From WTGJ01 sp965237765 (GTDB lineage Bacteria > Chloroflexota > Anaerolineae > Aggregatilineales > Phototrophicaceae): a stretch of DNA of 64,000 nt. Below the pieces are notes generated by a model. The model did not search any database. It saw only the letters and a list, made by a program, of their open reading frames with translations, and was not told the DNA's origin. Location of the stretch: positions 2,542,001-2,606,000 of the forward strand of contig OZ250157.1 of NCBI GenBank assembly GCA_965237765.1, written 5' to 3'. This document shows, piece by piece, positions 16,716 to 25,690 of the stretch. Both the position numbers and the translations under genes were made by a program. Position 1 is the stretch's first letter. Every line of letters starts with the position of its first letter.

Positions 16716-17102
16716 TCAACCAACAGTCACCAGCCGCCAGCCGAGATAAGCCGCCGCCAGACAGAGCGCATTGTGCGCCAAGACGCTCATCAACGCCAAC
16801 CACCAGCCGCGCTCACCCTGCAAATTAAGCGCATCGAGCGTGAAGCTGGAGAAGGTAGTGAAAGCCCCGAAAAAGCCTATTGCAAGAAATTGTCGCGTCG
16901 GCTCAGGCACAATGGCTCGCTCGCTCGCCCAGGCAATGAAAGCCGCCATTAGGAACGATCCGATGCAATTTACGATCAATGTGGGATGAAAAAAGCGGCC
17001 ATTCAACCACGCTGGCAACCAACCTGCCGACCAACTCGTCAGGAAATAGCGCGCATTGGCGCCGAGAAAGCCACCGATGCCTACCCACAATGCAGCTGCC
17101 AT
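16716..17102 (-). CDS. crcB: Fluoride ion channel FluC/CrcB
   Basis: 128 residues with four hydrophobic spans. Fluc proteins form dual-topology dimers that let fluoride leave the cell. The signature G-F-F-G-A-F-T-T-F-S-S-F near residue 78 is present, as are the N-terminal G-G-F-L-G-A-N-A-R-Y and the conserved Asn in I-V-N-C-I-G-S. A single gene is seen, so a homodimer is expected. No fluoride riboswitch consensus is visible in the short leader. Its stop is followed by 74 nt before the AlbA_2 start. Confidence 0.94.
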   Translation of the reverse strand: MAAALWVGIGGFLGANARYFLTSWSAGWLPAWLNGRFFHPTLIVNCIGSFLMAAFIAWASERAIVPEPTRQFLAIGFFGAFTTFSSFTLDALNLQGERGWWLALMSVLAHNALCLAAAYLGWRLVTVG

Positions 17103-17130
17103 AAACCGCCCGCTCTCGCCCCTTGGAATC

Positions 17131-17158
17131 AGCCTATACGGAAGGGTTGGATTGTCAA
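17131..17158 (-). promoter_or_regulatory. Putative promoter of crcB
   Basis: Minus strand TTGACA (17158-17153), 16-nt spacer, TAGGCT (17136-17131), about 28 nt before the ATG at 17102. The -35 is perfect and the -10 moderate. Confidence 0.5.
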
Positions 17159-17180
17159 GCGATGATAGCCGCGCTTACGC

Positions 17181-17186
17181 TATAAT
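17181..17186 (+). promoter_or_regulatory. -10 box of the MFS gene
   Basis: TATAAT, 59 nt before the TTG start at 17246. No convincing -35 at standard spacing. It lies back to back with the crcB promoter. Confidence 0.4.
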
Positions 17187-17245
17187 GTCTGGCGTTTCGC
17201 ATAATGGAGTGATGCATCACGCAGAGCAGGCGGAGTCGTTACTGG

Positions 17246-18517
17246 TTGGTTCTGCGGGGCAATCCGCAATTCCTGCGCCTCTGGCTGGCGAGCGTGGTGA
17301 GCTTATTGGGGGATTGGTTCGGCACGCTTGTGCTGAGCGCGATGGTTTATGAATTCAGCGGGCGATCCGGCGTGGCCCTGAGCGCTTATTTACTGACACG
17401 CATCTTACCCCCCATCTTTATCAGCCCGTTGGCGGGCGTGCTTATCGACCGTTTCAATCGGCGTGCGCTCTTGATTTTCAGCGATGTCGCGCGTTCGGTG
17501 ATTGTGCTCGGTTTGCTATTTGCACGTGAGCCCGGTGACTTGTGGTTGGTATACTTACTGAGCGCGACGCAATTCACCATCGCCGGTTTGTTTGAGCCAT
17601 GCCGCAACGCCTGGCTGCCATCGGTGGTGCGGCGGAGGCATCTGATAGAAGCGAATACGATCACTAGCATTACCTGGTCGGTGATGCTGGCGGTTGGCGC
17701 GCTCATCGGCGGTATCGTCGCTGCGGTTTTCGGCACCCAAGTCGCGCTGATCGTCGACGCTGGTACTTTTGCGGTCTCCGCGTTGCTCATCGTCTCAATT
17801 CGCCCGCCATCGTTTGCGGCGGATCAACCGACACTTGACATGAGCTCGCAAGTTCACAAATTCGACAACCGCAGCTTCCTCGCTGGCCTCGAGTACATCC
17901 GCCAGCGGCCAGTAACCGCCTGGATGCTTTACATCAAATTCGCGACGCATATCGCTTCGATCCAGGCGATTCTACTCATTTATGGCACGAAGCTCTTCGC
18001 AATTGGCGATGACACAACCACACCGCTTAGCATTTTCTGGAGCGCATTTGGCATCGGGGCGGTCATCGGCCCACTCATCACAAATCACTATTTCAACGAT
18101 GGGTCGCTACAACGGATGAGGCGGCTCGTCTTGCTCGGCTTTGGCATCGTTACGGTGGGTTTGTTGCTCGTCAGCGTCGCTAATAGCATCCTCCTGGTTG
18201 CATTCGCCATCCTTTTCCGCGCGATGGGTGGTTCGATTAATTGGACGTATAGCTCGGTCATGATCCAACAAAGTGTCGATGATAGTTATCTGGGGCGGGT
18301 CTTCTCCCTGGATTGGATCGGCTCATTCTCCGCGACGGCGATCAGCACCTTGGCCATCGGCGCGCTGGTGGATTATTTCGGCGATTCAGAAATTCGCGCT
18401 GTGATCTTGCTCTTCACCTGCTTGTCGCTCGTCGGCATGATGGTGTGGTGGTGGGCGCTGCGTTGGCAAGAACGCTATGAGCTGCGAATAAAGGCGGCAG
18501 CGGTCATCGGTCGCTAA
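17246..18517 (+). CDS. Major facilitator superfamily transporter, probable exporter
   Basis: 423 residues with about 11-12 hydrophobic spans. The N-terminal N-P-Q-F-L-R-L-W-L-A-S-x-V-S-L-L-G-D-W-F and the loop D-R-F-N-R-R are typical of the MFS_3/enterobactin-exporter-like branch, often macrolide or siderophore exporters; the substrate is unknown. Translation most likely begins at TTG 17246, with GGCGGAG ending 10 nt upstream (17229-17235); an upstream ATG at 17204 in the same frame is closed after two codons. It converges with the S9 peptidase gene, the two stops sharing CTAA. Confidence 0.87.
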   Translation: MVLRGNPQFLRLWLASVVSLLGDWFGTLVLSAMVYEFSGRSGVALSAYLLTRILPPIFISPLAGVLIDRFNRRALLIFSDVARSVIVLGLLFAREPGDLWLVYLLSATQFTIAGLFEPCRNAWLPSVVRRRHLIEANTITSITWSVMLAVGALIGGIVAAVFGTQVALIVDAGTFAVSALLIVSIRPPSFAADQPTLDMSSQVHKFDNRSFLAGLEYIRQRPVTAWMLYIKFATHIASIQAILLIYGTKLFAIGDDTTTPLSIFWSAFGIGAVIGPLITNHYFNDGSLQRMRRLVLLGFGIVTVGLLLVSVANSILLVAFAILFRAMGGSINWTYSSVMIQQSVDDSYLGRVFSLDWIGSFSATAISTLAIGALVDYFGDSEIRAVILLFTCLSLVGMMVWWWALRWQERYELRIKAAAVIGR

Positions 18518-20415
18518 TCGAGTGAAGCTTTGTCGAACAGATGAATATCGAGCCAACGCCGCATCCGCAACATCAAATCTCGTTGGTGGGCGCGTTCTTG
18601 TAGTCCATGTGGCTCGCGCGGGTACAGGACGAGCTCCGCGGGCACGCCAAAATGCCGTAGCGCGGTATAGAATTCGACCGATTGTTCCGGCGGCGCCACG
18701 ACGTCCTTCGCACCATGAACGAGCAAAGTGGGCGTGCGGACTCGATTCGCATAGCGGATCGGTGAGCGCGACCAGTGCAATTCCATATCTTCATATACAT
18801 TCGAGCCGAACATCGTGCTTTGCCACTCGCGGTTGAGCACCACGCCATAGTTGGAGACGTAGTTGGTGATATTGGCTCCGGCGATGGCGCAACGGAAACG
18901 GTCGGTTTGTGTTACCGCCCAGGTGCTTAAGAAACCGGCGTAGCTCCAGCCCATGATGGCCAGGTGGGCTGAGTCAGCAATCCCTTCGGCGACGAGCATG
19001 TCGATCCCAACCATAATATCTTGCCAATCTCCGCCGCCGAGATCGCCAACATTTGCCGATTGGTAAGCATGCCCACGCCCCCAACTGCCGCGTGGATTCG
19101 GCAGCAACACCGCGCAGCCCAGCTCGAGGAAGACGCGCAACCAGGGGTTGAAATAGCGCGGGATGATGGAGAGCGACGGCCCGCCGTGCACATTCGCGAC
19201 CATCGGGTAAGTCCGACCCGCCTGATACCCTGTGGGCAACGCGAGGTAGGCGTGCGTCGGCGTACCGTCGGCGTGCTGCCAGTGTCGATCCTCGACCTGC
19301 AGCGAGGGTAGCGCGTCAATTGGATATTCGAAATCGCTAACCTGTTGCCATTCATCATTGACGAGCGAACCCAGGTAGAGCTGCGGTGGTTCTATGTGGC
19401 TTTCGCGGATGGCCGCGAAGCGATGGTCGCGGGCGCTGACGATCTCCGGACCGCCACCATTGATCGCGTATGCGCCTCGGTAAATCATACGGGTCTTGCC
19501 TGTACTGGGGTCCAGCCATCCGAGCTGAGATGCCTCTATATGCCGCGCGCCATATAGGATGCCCTCGTCGCACCAGTCGATCCAGGTGATCGAATGATCG
19601 ATATCGGGAGTGAGGTTGCGCGCGTTTCCGCCAGCATGGGGTATGACGTAAACCTCACCAGCAACGTTGCCTTCATCGCTACACACACCGCCGACATAGG
19701 CGATAGAAGCGCCATCCGGTGACCAGCACAAGCGCCCGATTTGATAAGGCGTTTGTGGAGATAGTTCTCGCCAATCTCCTGTTTCCAGCGTCGCCAGATA
19801 TAAGCGCGCGCCGTACCAGCCCTGCATCGGGTTCGGGTGATCAGAGGCGAGCACGACAGCGTGTTGGCCAGCAGGAGAAATAGCGAATTCGTGTACATGG
19901 AAATTGGATGGGCTGATGTAATGCCGTCCTCCATCGGACAATGATACGACCGTCAGGCGTGCAAAATTCGGGCGCGCGTCGACGACGTAGGGATCAGCTT
20001 GATTGGTGCGCTCCTGGCTTAAATAGGCGATGCCCGACCCATTGGGAAGCCAGGCCAGCGCGGAAGCATCCGCGTTTTCGGCAGAGAGGATGTCTTCTCG
20101 TTCCCCCGCTCTGTCAGTGAGGTACAGGCATGTTTTGCTCTGGCCATCTCTTTTCGCGAGAAAGGCTAGCCGCCGCCCATCTGGTGACCAACGTGGAGCG
20201 CGATTCGTCCCAGCGTTGGCAGCGTCCAGTGCATGGCTGTGACCATCACCCAGGTTCAGTATGTGTATCTCGGAGGGGTGAGGCGTTTCGGCATCCGGCT
20301 TGTTCATCACGCCGAGGACATAGGCAATATAGCTACCATCGGGTGAGAGCTGTGCGTCGCTTGGGATTTTGACGTCCAGCAGAGCGTCGATATAGGCGAT
20401 ATCGTTAGTCATCAT
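18514..20415 (-). CDS. S9-family (prolyl oligopeptidase-like) serine peptidase
   Basis: 633 residues. The N-terminal 380 residues form a beta-propeller with repeated W-S-P-D-G and similar blades; the C-terminal alpha/beta-hydrolase domain carries G-W-S491-Y-A-G, D571 (H-G-A-K-D) and H603 (E-P-H-G). This is the acylaminoacyl-peptidase/dipeptidyl-peptidase-like branch, which trims short peptides. There is no signal peptide, so it acts in the cytosol. Its ATG overlaps the stop of the upstream permease gene by 4 nt, placing it as the last gene of a peptide-uptake operon: imported oligopeptides would be degraded by it. Confidence 0.93.
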   Translation of the reverse strand: MMTNDIAYIDALLDVKIPSDAQLSPDGSYIAYVLGVMNKPDAETPHPSEIHILNLGDGHSHALDAANAGTNRAPRWSPDGRRLAFLAKRDGQSKTCLYLTDRAGEREDILSAENADASALAWLPNGSGIAYLSQERTNQADPYVVDARPNFARLTVVSLSDGGRHYISPSNFHVHEFAISPAGQHAVVLASDHPNPMQGWYGARLYLATLETGDWRELSPQTPYQIGRLCWSPDGASIAYVGGVCSDEGNVAGEVYVIPHAGGNARNLTPDIDHSITWIDWCDEGILYGARHIEASQLGWLDPSTGKTRMIYRGAYAINGGGPEIVSARDHRFAAIRESHIEPPQLYLGSLVNDEWQQVSDFEYPIDALPSLQVEDRHWQHADGTPTHAYLALPTGYQAGRTYPMVANVHGGPSLSIIPRYFNPWLRVFLELGCAVLLPNPRGSWGRGHAYQSANVGDLGGGDWQDIMVGIDMLVAEGIADSAHLAIMGWSYAGFLSTWAVTQTDRFRCAIAGANITNYVSNYGVVLNREWQSTMFGSNVYEDMELHWSRSPIRYANRVRTPTLLVHGAKDVVAPPEQSVEFYTALRHFGVPAELVLYPREPHGLQERAHQRDLMLRMRRWLDIHLFDKASLD

Positions 20416-21431
20416 TCCACTCCTCTCATACGCGGGTCGAGCGCATCCCTCAGGCCATCGCCCAGGAAATTGAAGGCGAACATGATGAGGAAGAGCGCCA
20501 GCGCGGGGAAAACAGCCAGATAAGGATAGGGTTGGATGATTTGCGCGCCTTCTGCGATCATTCCACCCCAGCTGGGCGTCGGCGGCAAAACGCCCAGGCC
20601 GATGAAGCTGAGGAAGGCCTCATAGGAGATGTAGCCTGGGATGCCCAACGTTTCGGCGATGATCATCGGCCCGAGGATATTCGGCAGGACATGACGAAAC
20701 AAAATCCGCGGCGTGCTCGCGCCCATGGCGCGAGCGGCGGCGATGTATTCGGTCTGGCGGATGCTGAGTACTTGTCCCCGCGCCAGCCGCCCATTTCCCA
20801 TCCAGGAAGTTATACCGATGCCAATGAAAACGAAGAGCAAACCGCCAATCGATGCATCCAACTTGCCCATCGTAAAGAGGAAAGTGCCCGGTTCGGCCTC
20901 TCGGAAAGCGGTCCGAAAATAAACCAACATCAAGATGATGAAGAGTAGGGTGGGAAATGCGTACATCACATCCGCAATGCGCATGATGGCGTTATCGATG
21001 CGCCCACCCAGGAAGCCGGAGGTGATGCCGATCAGCGTGCCGAGCACCAACGCCACCGTGGGTCCGATGAAAGCGATCAATAGCGAAACGCGCGCGCCAT
21101 AGAGGATACGGCTCAGCACATCACGTCCCAGGGCATCGGCGCCAAGCGGGTAGTCCTCGTCAATTTTCATATAGCCGCCTTCATTCTCCGGCTTCATGTT
21201 GGGGAAAAGGCGAGTCAGCCAATAGGGAATGGCGTAGGGCGCGCGCAGGTTCGCTTTGTCGAAAGGACGCGGCGCCAGGAGCGGCGCGAAGACGGCAGCC
21301 AGAATGATGATGACGATGATGAGGGCGCCGGTGATGGCCGCCTTGTTGCGCGATAGGCGCAGCAGCGCATCCAACCATAGGCTGCGTTCTTCATAGACTT
21401 CAATGCTTTTGATCTTACTATTCTCGACCAT
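20412..21431 (-). CDS. Oligopeptide/dipeptide ABC transporter permease (OppC/DppC type)
   Basis: 339 residues from ATG 21431. N-terminal tail, one anchor span near residue 35, then the typical OppC periplasmic loop and a five-span transport core. Core landmarks are L-G-A-D-A-L-G-R-D-V-L-S-R-I-L-Y-G-A-R and the EAA loop E-Y-I-A-A-A-R-A-M-G-A that docks with the ATPase. A longer frame reaching 21854 exists, but those residues are the antisense-like shadow of the upstream permease. The start shares one base with that gene's stop (TGATG), and the stop overlaps the peptidase start by 4 nt. Confidence 0.93.
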   Translation of the reverse strand: MVENSKIKSIEVYEERSLWLDALLRLSRNKAAITGALIIVIIILAAVFAPLLAPRPFDKANLRAPYAIPYWLTRLFPNMKPENEGGYMKIDEDYPLGADALGRDVLSRILYGARVSLLIAFIGPTVALVLGTLIGITSGFLGGRIDNAIMRIADVMYAFPTLLFIILMLVYFRTAFREAEPGTFLFTMGKLDASIGGLLFVFIGIGITSWMGNGRLARGQVLSIRQTEYIAAARAMGASTPRILFRHVLPNILGPMIIAETLGIPGYISYEAFLSFIGLGVLPPTPSWGGMIAEGAQIIQPYPYLAVFPALALFLIMFAFNFLGDGLRDALDPRMRGVE

Positions 21432-22444
21432 CAATCGTAACGGATGCGCGGATCCAGCCAGGCGTAGGCCACATCCACCAGCGTATTCGCCAGCACTACC
21501 AGTGTCGCCAAGAGCATTATCGCCCCCATTATGACCGAATAATCGCGGCCGAATAGAGAAATCACGAAGAACCGGCCCATCCCAGGAATGGCGAAAATCG
21601 TCTCGACAATGAAGCTGCCCGTGATGAGAAAGGCGAGCATCGGCCCGAGCACGGTGACGACTGGGATGAGGGCGTTCTTCATCACATGGCCGATTACCAC
21701 GTGGCGCTCTCGTAAACCCTTCGCGCGCGCGGTGCGGACATAATCTTCGTTCAATACTTGTAACATGCTGGCGCGGGTGATGCGCGCGATGACGGCCGAC
21801 TGGCTGAAACCGAGCGTGAATACCGGCAAAATCATCTGTGCGGGCTTGCCCCAACCCGTGAGTGGCAGCCAGCCAAGTTGCACCCCGATGACATACTGAA
21901 GGATGGGCGCGGATATGATAACGGGAACAGACACGCCGAAGATGGCGATGCCCATGCCGCTGTAATCGTAAAATGTGTTGCGGCGCAGTGCGGCCACTAC
22001 GCCGAGCGGGATGCCCAACGCGATCGCGAAAATCGCCGCCTGCATGCCCAGTTGCGCGGAAAGCGGCAGGTTTTCGCGGAAAATGTCATTCACCGTTCGC
22101 GTCGTGGATTTATATGAGGGGCCGAAATCCATCCAACGCAGGACCAGGCGATCGCCAAATGGCAGCGGCAGGTTGATGAGGTAATTATGCTTTAGCTTAT
22201 CGCCGCCTTCGCCGCTGGTGAAGACCGGCAGGAGGATGTCGGACATGTAGTTCAGGTATTGTTCGGGCAGCGATAGGTGCAACCCATATTTCATTTTAAG
22301 TTGTTCGAGTGTGGCCGGCGGCAGCGGTTTTTCTAGTGTGAATGGCCCGCCGGGGACGGCGTGCATGAAGAAGAAGGTGATGAGCGATACGACAAGAATT
22401 ACTAGCGCCATCCAGCCCAGTCGACGCGCCACGAATTTGGCCAT
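21431..22444 (-). CDS. Oligopeptide/dipeptide ABC transporter permease (OppB/DppB type)
   Basis: 337 residues with six predicted spans. The N-terminal R-R-L-G-W-M-x-L-V-I-L-V-V-S motif and the EAA loop D-Y-V-R-T-A-R-A-K-G-L are diagnostic of OppB-type subunits; the C terminus ends in W-L-D-P-R-I-R-Y, as usual. It pairs with the next gene to form the membrane channel. It follows the binding-protein gene after an 89-nt gap that contains a strong inverted repeat. No ATP-binding subunit is encoded anywhere in the window. Confidence 0.94.
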   Translation of the reverse strand: MAKFVARRLGWMALVILVVSLITFFFMHAVPGGPFTLEKPLPPATLEQLKMKYGLHLSLPEQYLNYMSDILLPVFTSGEGGDKLKHNYLINLPLPFGDRLVLRWMDFGPSYKSTTRTVNDIFRENLPLSAQLGMQAAIFAIALGIPLGVVAALRRNTFYDYSGMGIAIFGVSVPVIISAPILQYVIGVQLGWLPLTGWGKPAQMILPVFTLGFSQSAVIARITRASMLQVLNEDYVRTARAKGLRERHVVIGHVMKNALIPVVTVLGPMLAFLITGSFIVETIFAIPGMGRFFVISLFGRDYSVIMGAIMLLATLVVLANTLVDVAYAWLDPRIRYD

Positions 22445-22460
22445 CAGTCGGCACTCTTCG

Positions 22461-22494
22461 CAATACGGGGATGTGCACAGACACCCCCGTATTG
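22461..22494 (-). repeat. Intercistronic stem-loop between binding-protein and permease genes
   Basis: Perfect 10-bp arms CAATACGGGG (22461-22470) and CCCCGTATTG (22485-22494) with a 14-nt loop. Such hairpins after binding-protein genes commonly protect upstream mRNA or partly terminate, giving more binding protein than permease. There is no U-tract, so processing or attenuation is likelier than full termination. Confidence 0.7.
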
Positions 22495-22533
22495 ATCTTC
22501 CTGGCGCATGACGAAACCTGCGCTCAGATTAAC

Positions 22534-24219
22534 TTACTCGCCTGTGCGCTCCCATTTCCAGAAAGCGTCCAGGCTGCTCGGGACAAAGGTGCGTAAAATA
22601 TCCGGCTTCGTCAGCGTTGGGACCACGCCCCAGGAAATGGGTACGACCGCAGCGTCGTCCAAGACGATCTGGTTTTCCGCCTGGCGGTAGAGTTCGCGGC
22701 GAATATCCGGATCGCTTTCTGATTGCGCGGCGTTAATCAGCGTATCAAATGCTTCGCTGGCGTAACGGCCATAGTTGTACTGCCCGCCCGAAAGGTATTG
22801 GTCGCGCAGGAAGTTGTTGGCGTCGTTGTAATCCGGGCACCAACCGGCGAAGTGGATGGGTCCGGCGTCTTCGATCGCGCGCGCCCAATAGGTGGTTACA
22901 TCCTGCGGCGCCAGCTCAACGCGAATCCCCAGCTCGTCTTCCCACATAACCTGGAAGGCTTGCGCGCGGGTATTCTCGTTTTCGCTATCGCGGAAGTAGA
23001 CGGTGACGGGCGGCAGGTCAGCTACGGATTCCAGGCCCAGGTCGGCGAGGCCAGCGGCGAGTTCTTCATCCGCCTTCATCGGGTCATAGGCGATGCCGAC
23101 ATCGGGGTCAGTTTCTGGGGTCGGCGCCAAGTAGATGCTCGGTGGCGTAATCCAACGCGCGGGGAAACCAGCGCCCTGAAGCACGGAATCGACGAAGAGT
23201 TCACGGTCGATGGCATAGGAGAAAGCACGGCGAATATGCACATTATCAAAGGGCGCCTTCTCGGTATGGAAGGCGATGACGAAGCTGCAAGCGCCCGGCG
23301 AAAGCGTCAGTTCCTGGCTGAATGTCGGATCCGCCTTCAAGCGTGGGATCTGAGCAGAGGGGACACCGACCGTATCCAGGTTGCCCGCTTCGTATTCGCG
23401 TAGCGAGACGCCCTGGTCCAGGAAGCGGAAGATGATTTCTACCGCTTTGCCCTGCGCGTAGCCGGCTGAGCCGGGCCAGTGGGGGTTGCGGATGAAGGTC
23501 ATGCTGTCCTCATGTACCCACTCCTTGAGGGCGTAGGGGCCAAAGGTCTGGATGTTTTCGGCTTCGATCCAGCGGTCGCCGCTCGCTTCGATGGCCCATT
23601 GCGGGCTGGGCCGCGCGGACATCAGACTATAGAGGGGGAGGGCATAACCGACGGAAATTGGCGCCGTGACCTCGAAAGTGAAATCATCGATGGCGCGGAC
23701 GCCGAGGTCGCTGCCGTCGCTCTCGCCAGCGTTAAACGCTTCACCGCCGGCAACGAGCGGCGCCAACATGAAGGCGGAGAAGGTACCCGTCGCGGGATCC
23801 AGCGCGCGGCGGAAACCGTAGACAAGATCATGTGCGGTTACGATGCGCGGGTTGCCCATGTCGTCCATGATCTGCTCGACATCGCCTGATTCGGCGTTGT
23901 AACGGACCCAAGGGATGCCTTCCAGCAAATGGAAAGTTGTCGTCAGGCCGTCTTCAGAAACCTCCCAACCGCTCACGAAACCTGGCTCCAACTGATTGCT
24001 TTCCTCATCGAGGGAAACGAGGCCAGGGAAAAGTAGGTTGAGGAGATACCAATCGCGCATATTGATGCCCTGTTGCGGGTCGATGCTGCGCGGGTCACCA
24101 GGACCGCCCGAAAGACGCAAGGTCGTGTCTTCCTGCGCTTGGATCAAGCCTGTTGATAACGCAAGCAGCAGCGCCACAAGCGTAAAGAACAAGAGTTGTT
24201 TGCTTCGCACAAGATTCAC
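22534..24219 (-). CDS. Extracellular solute-binding protein, family 5 (peptide-binding, OppA-like)
   Basis: 561 residues. An N-terminal signal peptide (residues about 7-29, likely cleavage after I-Q-A) is followed by the OppA/DppA fold: D-P-Q-Q-G, the E-P-G-x-V-S-G-W-E-V-S-E-D-G-L-T-T-T-F motif, and the family pattern D-N-V-H-I-R-R-A-F-S-Y-A-I-D-R. It captures oligopeptides for the permease encoded downstream. There is no lipobox Cys, so it would be released from the membrane or held another way, odd for a cell presumed to have one membrane. The start is GTG 24219; GTG 24210 is also possible. Confidence 0.93.
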   Translation of the reverse strand: MNLVRSKQLLFFTLVALLLALSTGLIQAQEDTTLRLSGGPGDPRSIDPQQGINMRDWYLLNLLFPGLVSLDEESNQLEPGFVSGWEVSEDGLTTTFHLLEGIPWVRYNAESGDVEQIMDDMGNPRIVTAHDLVYGFRRALDPATGTFSAFMLAPLVAGGEAFNAGESDGSDLGVRAIDDFTFEVTAPISVGYALPLYSLMSARPSPQWAIEASGDRWIEAENIQTFGPYALKEWVHEDSMTFIRNPHWPGSAGYAQGKAVEIIFRFLDQGVSLREYEAGNLDTVGVPSAQIPRLKADPTFSQELTLSPGACSFVIAFHTEKAPFDNVHIRRAFSYAIDRELFVDSVLQGAGFPARWITPPSIYLAPTPETDPDVGIAYDPMKADEELAAGLADLGLESVADLPPVTVYFRDSENENTRAQAFQVMWEDELGIRVELAPQDVTTYWARAIEDAGPIHFAGWCPDYNDANNFLRDQYLSGGQYNYGRYASEAFDTLINAAQSESDPDIRRELYRQAENQIVLDDAAVVPISWGVVPTLTKPDILRTFVPSSLDAFWKWERTGE

Positions 24220-24283
24220 CTTTCACTACTATCGTTAACGGGTATGCTAACGAATCAGATGAGGTATGTAAAGTGGACTATGC

Positions 24284-25609
24284 CTATTTGCGCGCGAAGG
24301 AGCCGCGCCGTGCATTCCAACAACAACGTTTGTATTTCTGGCCGCTGCCGCAGGGGCATGGATCGTTGCGGCCAGCTACCTGATAGGCGTTGGCGAGCGC
24401 CTCGTCTTTATCGCGCATATAGGCGATGACTGTGGCCGGTGGGCGTTGTTGTCGCAATTGCGCTGCCATGTATCGCATTGGTTCATCAATGTGATTGAAG
24501 AAAGCGCGGTAACCGGCGCAGAGGTAATTCAGGCCGGGCTCACCAGCCGGAGTACTGATGATGCGGTTCTTCGGGCAGCCGCCATTGCACACGAAGCGCA
24601 CCTCGCAATCGCGGCAGTATTGCGGTAGTGTGTCGCGCTTGGCTTCGCCGAAGCGACGCTGCGGCTCTGAGACCACGATCTCGCTAAGAGGAATATCAAC
24701 GATATTGCCGACGAAATAATTCGGCTCGACATAATGGTCGCAGCTATACACAGCGCCGTTGTGCTCGATGGCCAGCGCTGCGCCACAGGTTTCCTCGAAG
24801 ACGCAGAGCCCCGCCCGCTCGCCCGCCCAGGCCGCCAGCGCGACGTCGAAAATCTGCACGAAAACGCGCCCGACATCGTGCCGCACCCACTCGTCAAAAA
24901 TGGCCATGAGGAAATCACCATATCCGTCGGCGCGGACGGAACGGTCGGTTACGATGTTGCCCTCTTGGTAACCGCTCTCGTTATCGCGCTCGACAATGGG
25001 GATGAATTGCAGGTAGCGAGCGCCCACTTCATCGCGCAGGAAGCGATAGACTGTCAATGGGTGATCGGCGTTGGCAGCGTGCACGGTCGTCAAGATGTTG
25101 TATTCGACGCCCTGTGCTTGCAGCAAACGCAAACCGCGCATCACGCGCTCGAAGGTTGGTTGCCCGCCCTTATCCACGCGGTAGGCGTCGTGAAACTCAC
25201 GCGGGCCATCGAGGCTGACGCCGAGCAGAAATTGGTGCTCCCGGAAGAAGCGACACCATTCCTCATCCAGCGTGACAGCATTGGTCTGTAAGGAGTTGAG
25301 GATGCGCATGCCAGGTTTGCGGTATTTTGCCTGATATTCTACGGCTTTGCGGAAGAATTCGAGGCCCATTAGCGTCGGCTCGCCACCCTGCCAGGCGAAA
25401 CTGACTTCGGGTTGTGGCTGCGCGACAATATATTGGCGCGTGTATTCTTCCAACACTGCATCGGACATGCGGAAATCGCTGCCGGGAAATAGCGCTTCTT
25501 TTTTCAAGAAGTAGCAATACTTGCAATCCAGGTTACAAATCGCCCCGCGCGGCTTGGTCATGATGTGGAACGGATGCGGTGCAGATTTGGTTTGCGCGTG
25601 TGCTACCAT
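24284..25609 (-). CDS. Radical SAM maturase of the anaerobic sulfatase-maturating (anSME) type with C-terminal SEC-C motif
   Basis: 441 residues. The radical-SAM cluster motif is C25-N-L-D-C29-K-Y-C32 after the anSME hallmark P-x-G-A-I. The SPASM region near residues 260-370 supplies auxiliary Fe-S cysteines (C-G-A-A-L, then C-R-D-C and C-N-G-G-C-P-K-N). The C terminus has a SEC-C zinc motif, P-C-P-C-G-S-G-x-K-Y-K-R-C-C. Classical members convert a Cys or Ser in sulfatases to formylglycine; no sulfatase is encoded here, so the target is elsewhere or the protein modifies another peptide. I start at ATG 25609; a 12-codon extension from TTG 25645 is weaker. It is divergent from a lipoprotein gene, overlapping only in leader sequence. 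Confidence 0.9.
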   Translation of the reverse strand: MVAHAQTKSAPHPFHIMTKPRGAICNLDCKYCYFLKKEALFPGSDFRMSDAVLEEYTRQYIVAQPQPEVSFAWQGGEPTLMGLEFFRKAVEYQAKYRKPGMRILNSLQTNAVTLDEEWCRFFREHQFLLGVSLDGPREFHDAYRVDKGGQPTFERVMRGLRLLQAQGVEYNILTTVHAANADHPLTVYRFLRDEVGARYLQFIPIVERDNESGYQEGNIVTDRSVRADGYGDFLMAIFDEWVRHDVGRVFVQIFDVALAAWAGERAGLCVFEETCGAALAIEHNGAVYSCDHYVEPNYFVGNIVDIPLSEIVVSEPQRRFGEAKRDTLPQYCRDCEVRFVCNGGCPKNRIISTPAGEPGLNYLCAGYRAFFNHIDEPMRYMAAQLRQQRPPATVIAYMRDKDEALANAYQVAGRNDPCPCGSGQKYKRCCWNARRGSFARK

Positions 25610-25690
25610 ACGCTTGATACTAGCGTCCAATGCGCGGCTTGCCAAATCCCGCGTCTTGAGGAGCGCTTTTACAAACGCTACATTTGTGCC

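Noticed and set aside
17103..17160. Fluoride riboswitch before fluC
   Set aside because: The leader is only about 28 nt after the inferred promoter and lacks the conserved fluoride-aptamer bases.
21432..21854. N-terminal extension of the OppC-type permease
   Set aside because: The extra residues come from translating the upstream permease gene in another frame. ATG 21431 gives the normal OppC N terminus.
22723..23403. 226-codon plus-strand open frame opposite the peptide-binding protein gene
   Set aside because: It lies wholly within a well-conserved gene on the other strand and shows no family features.
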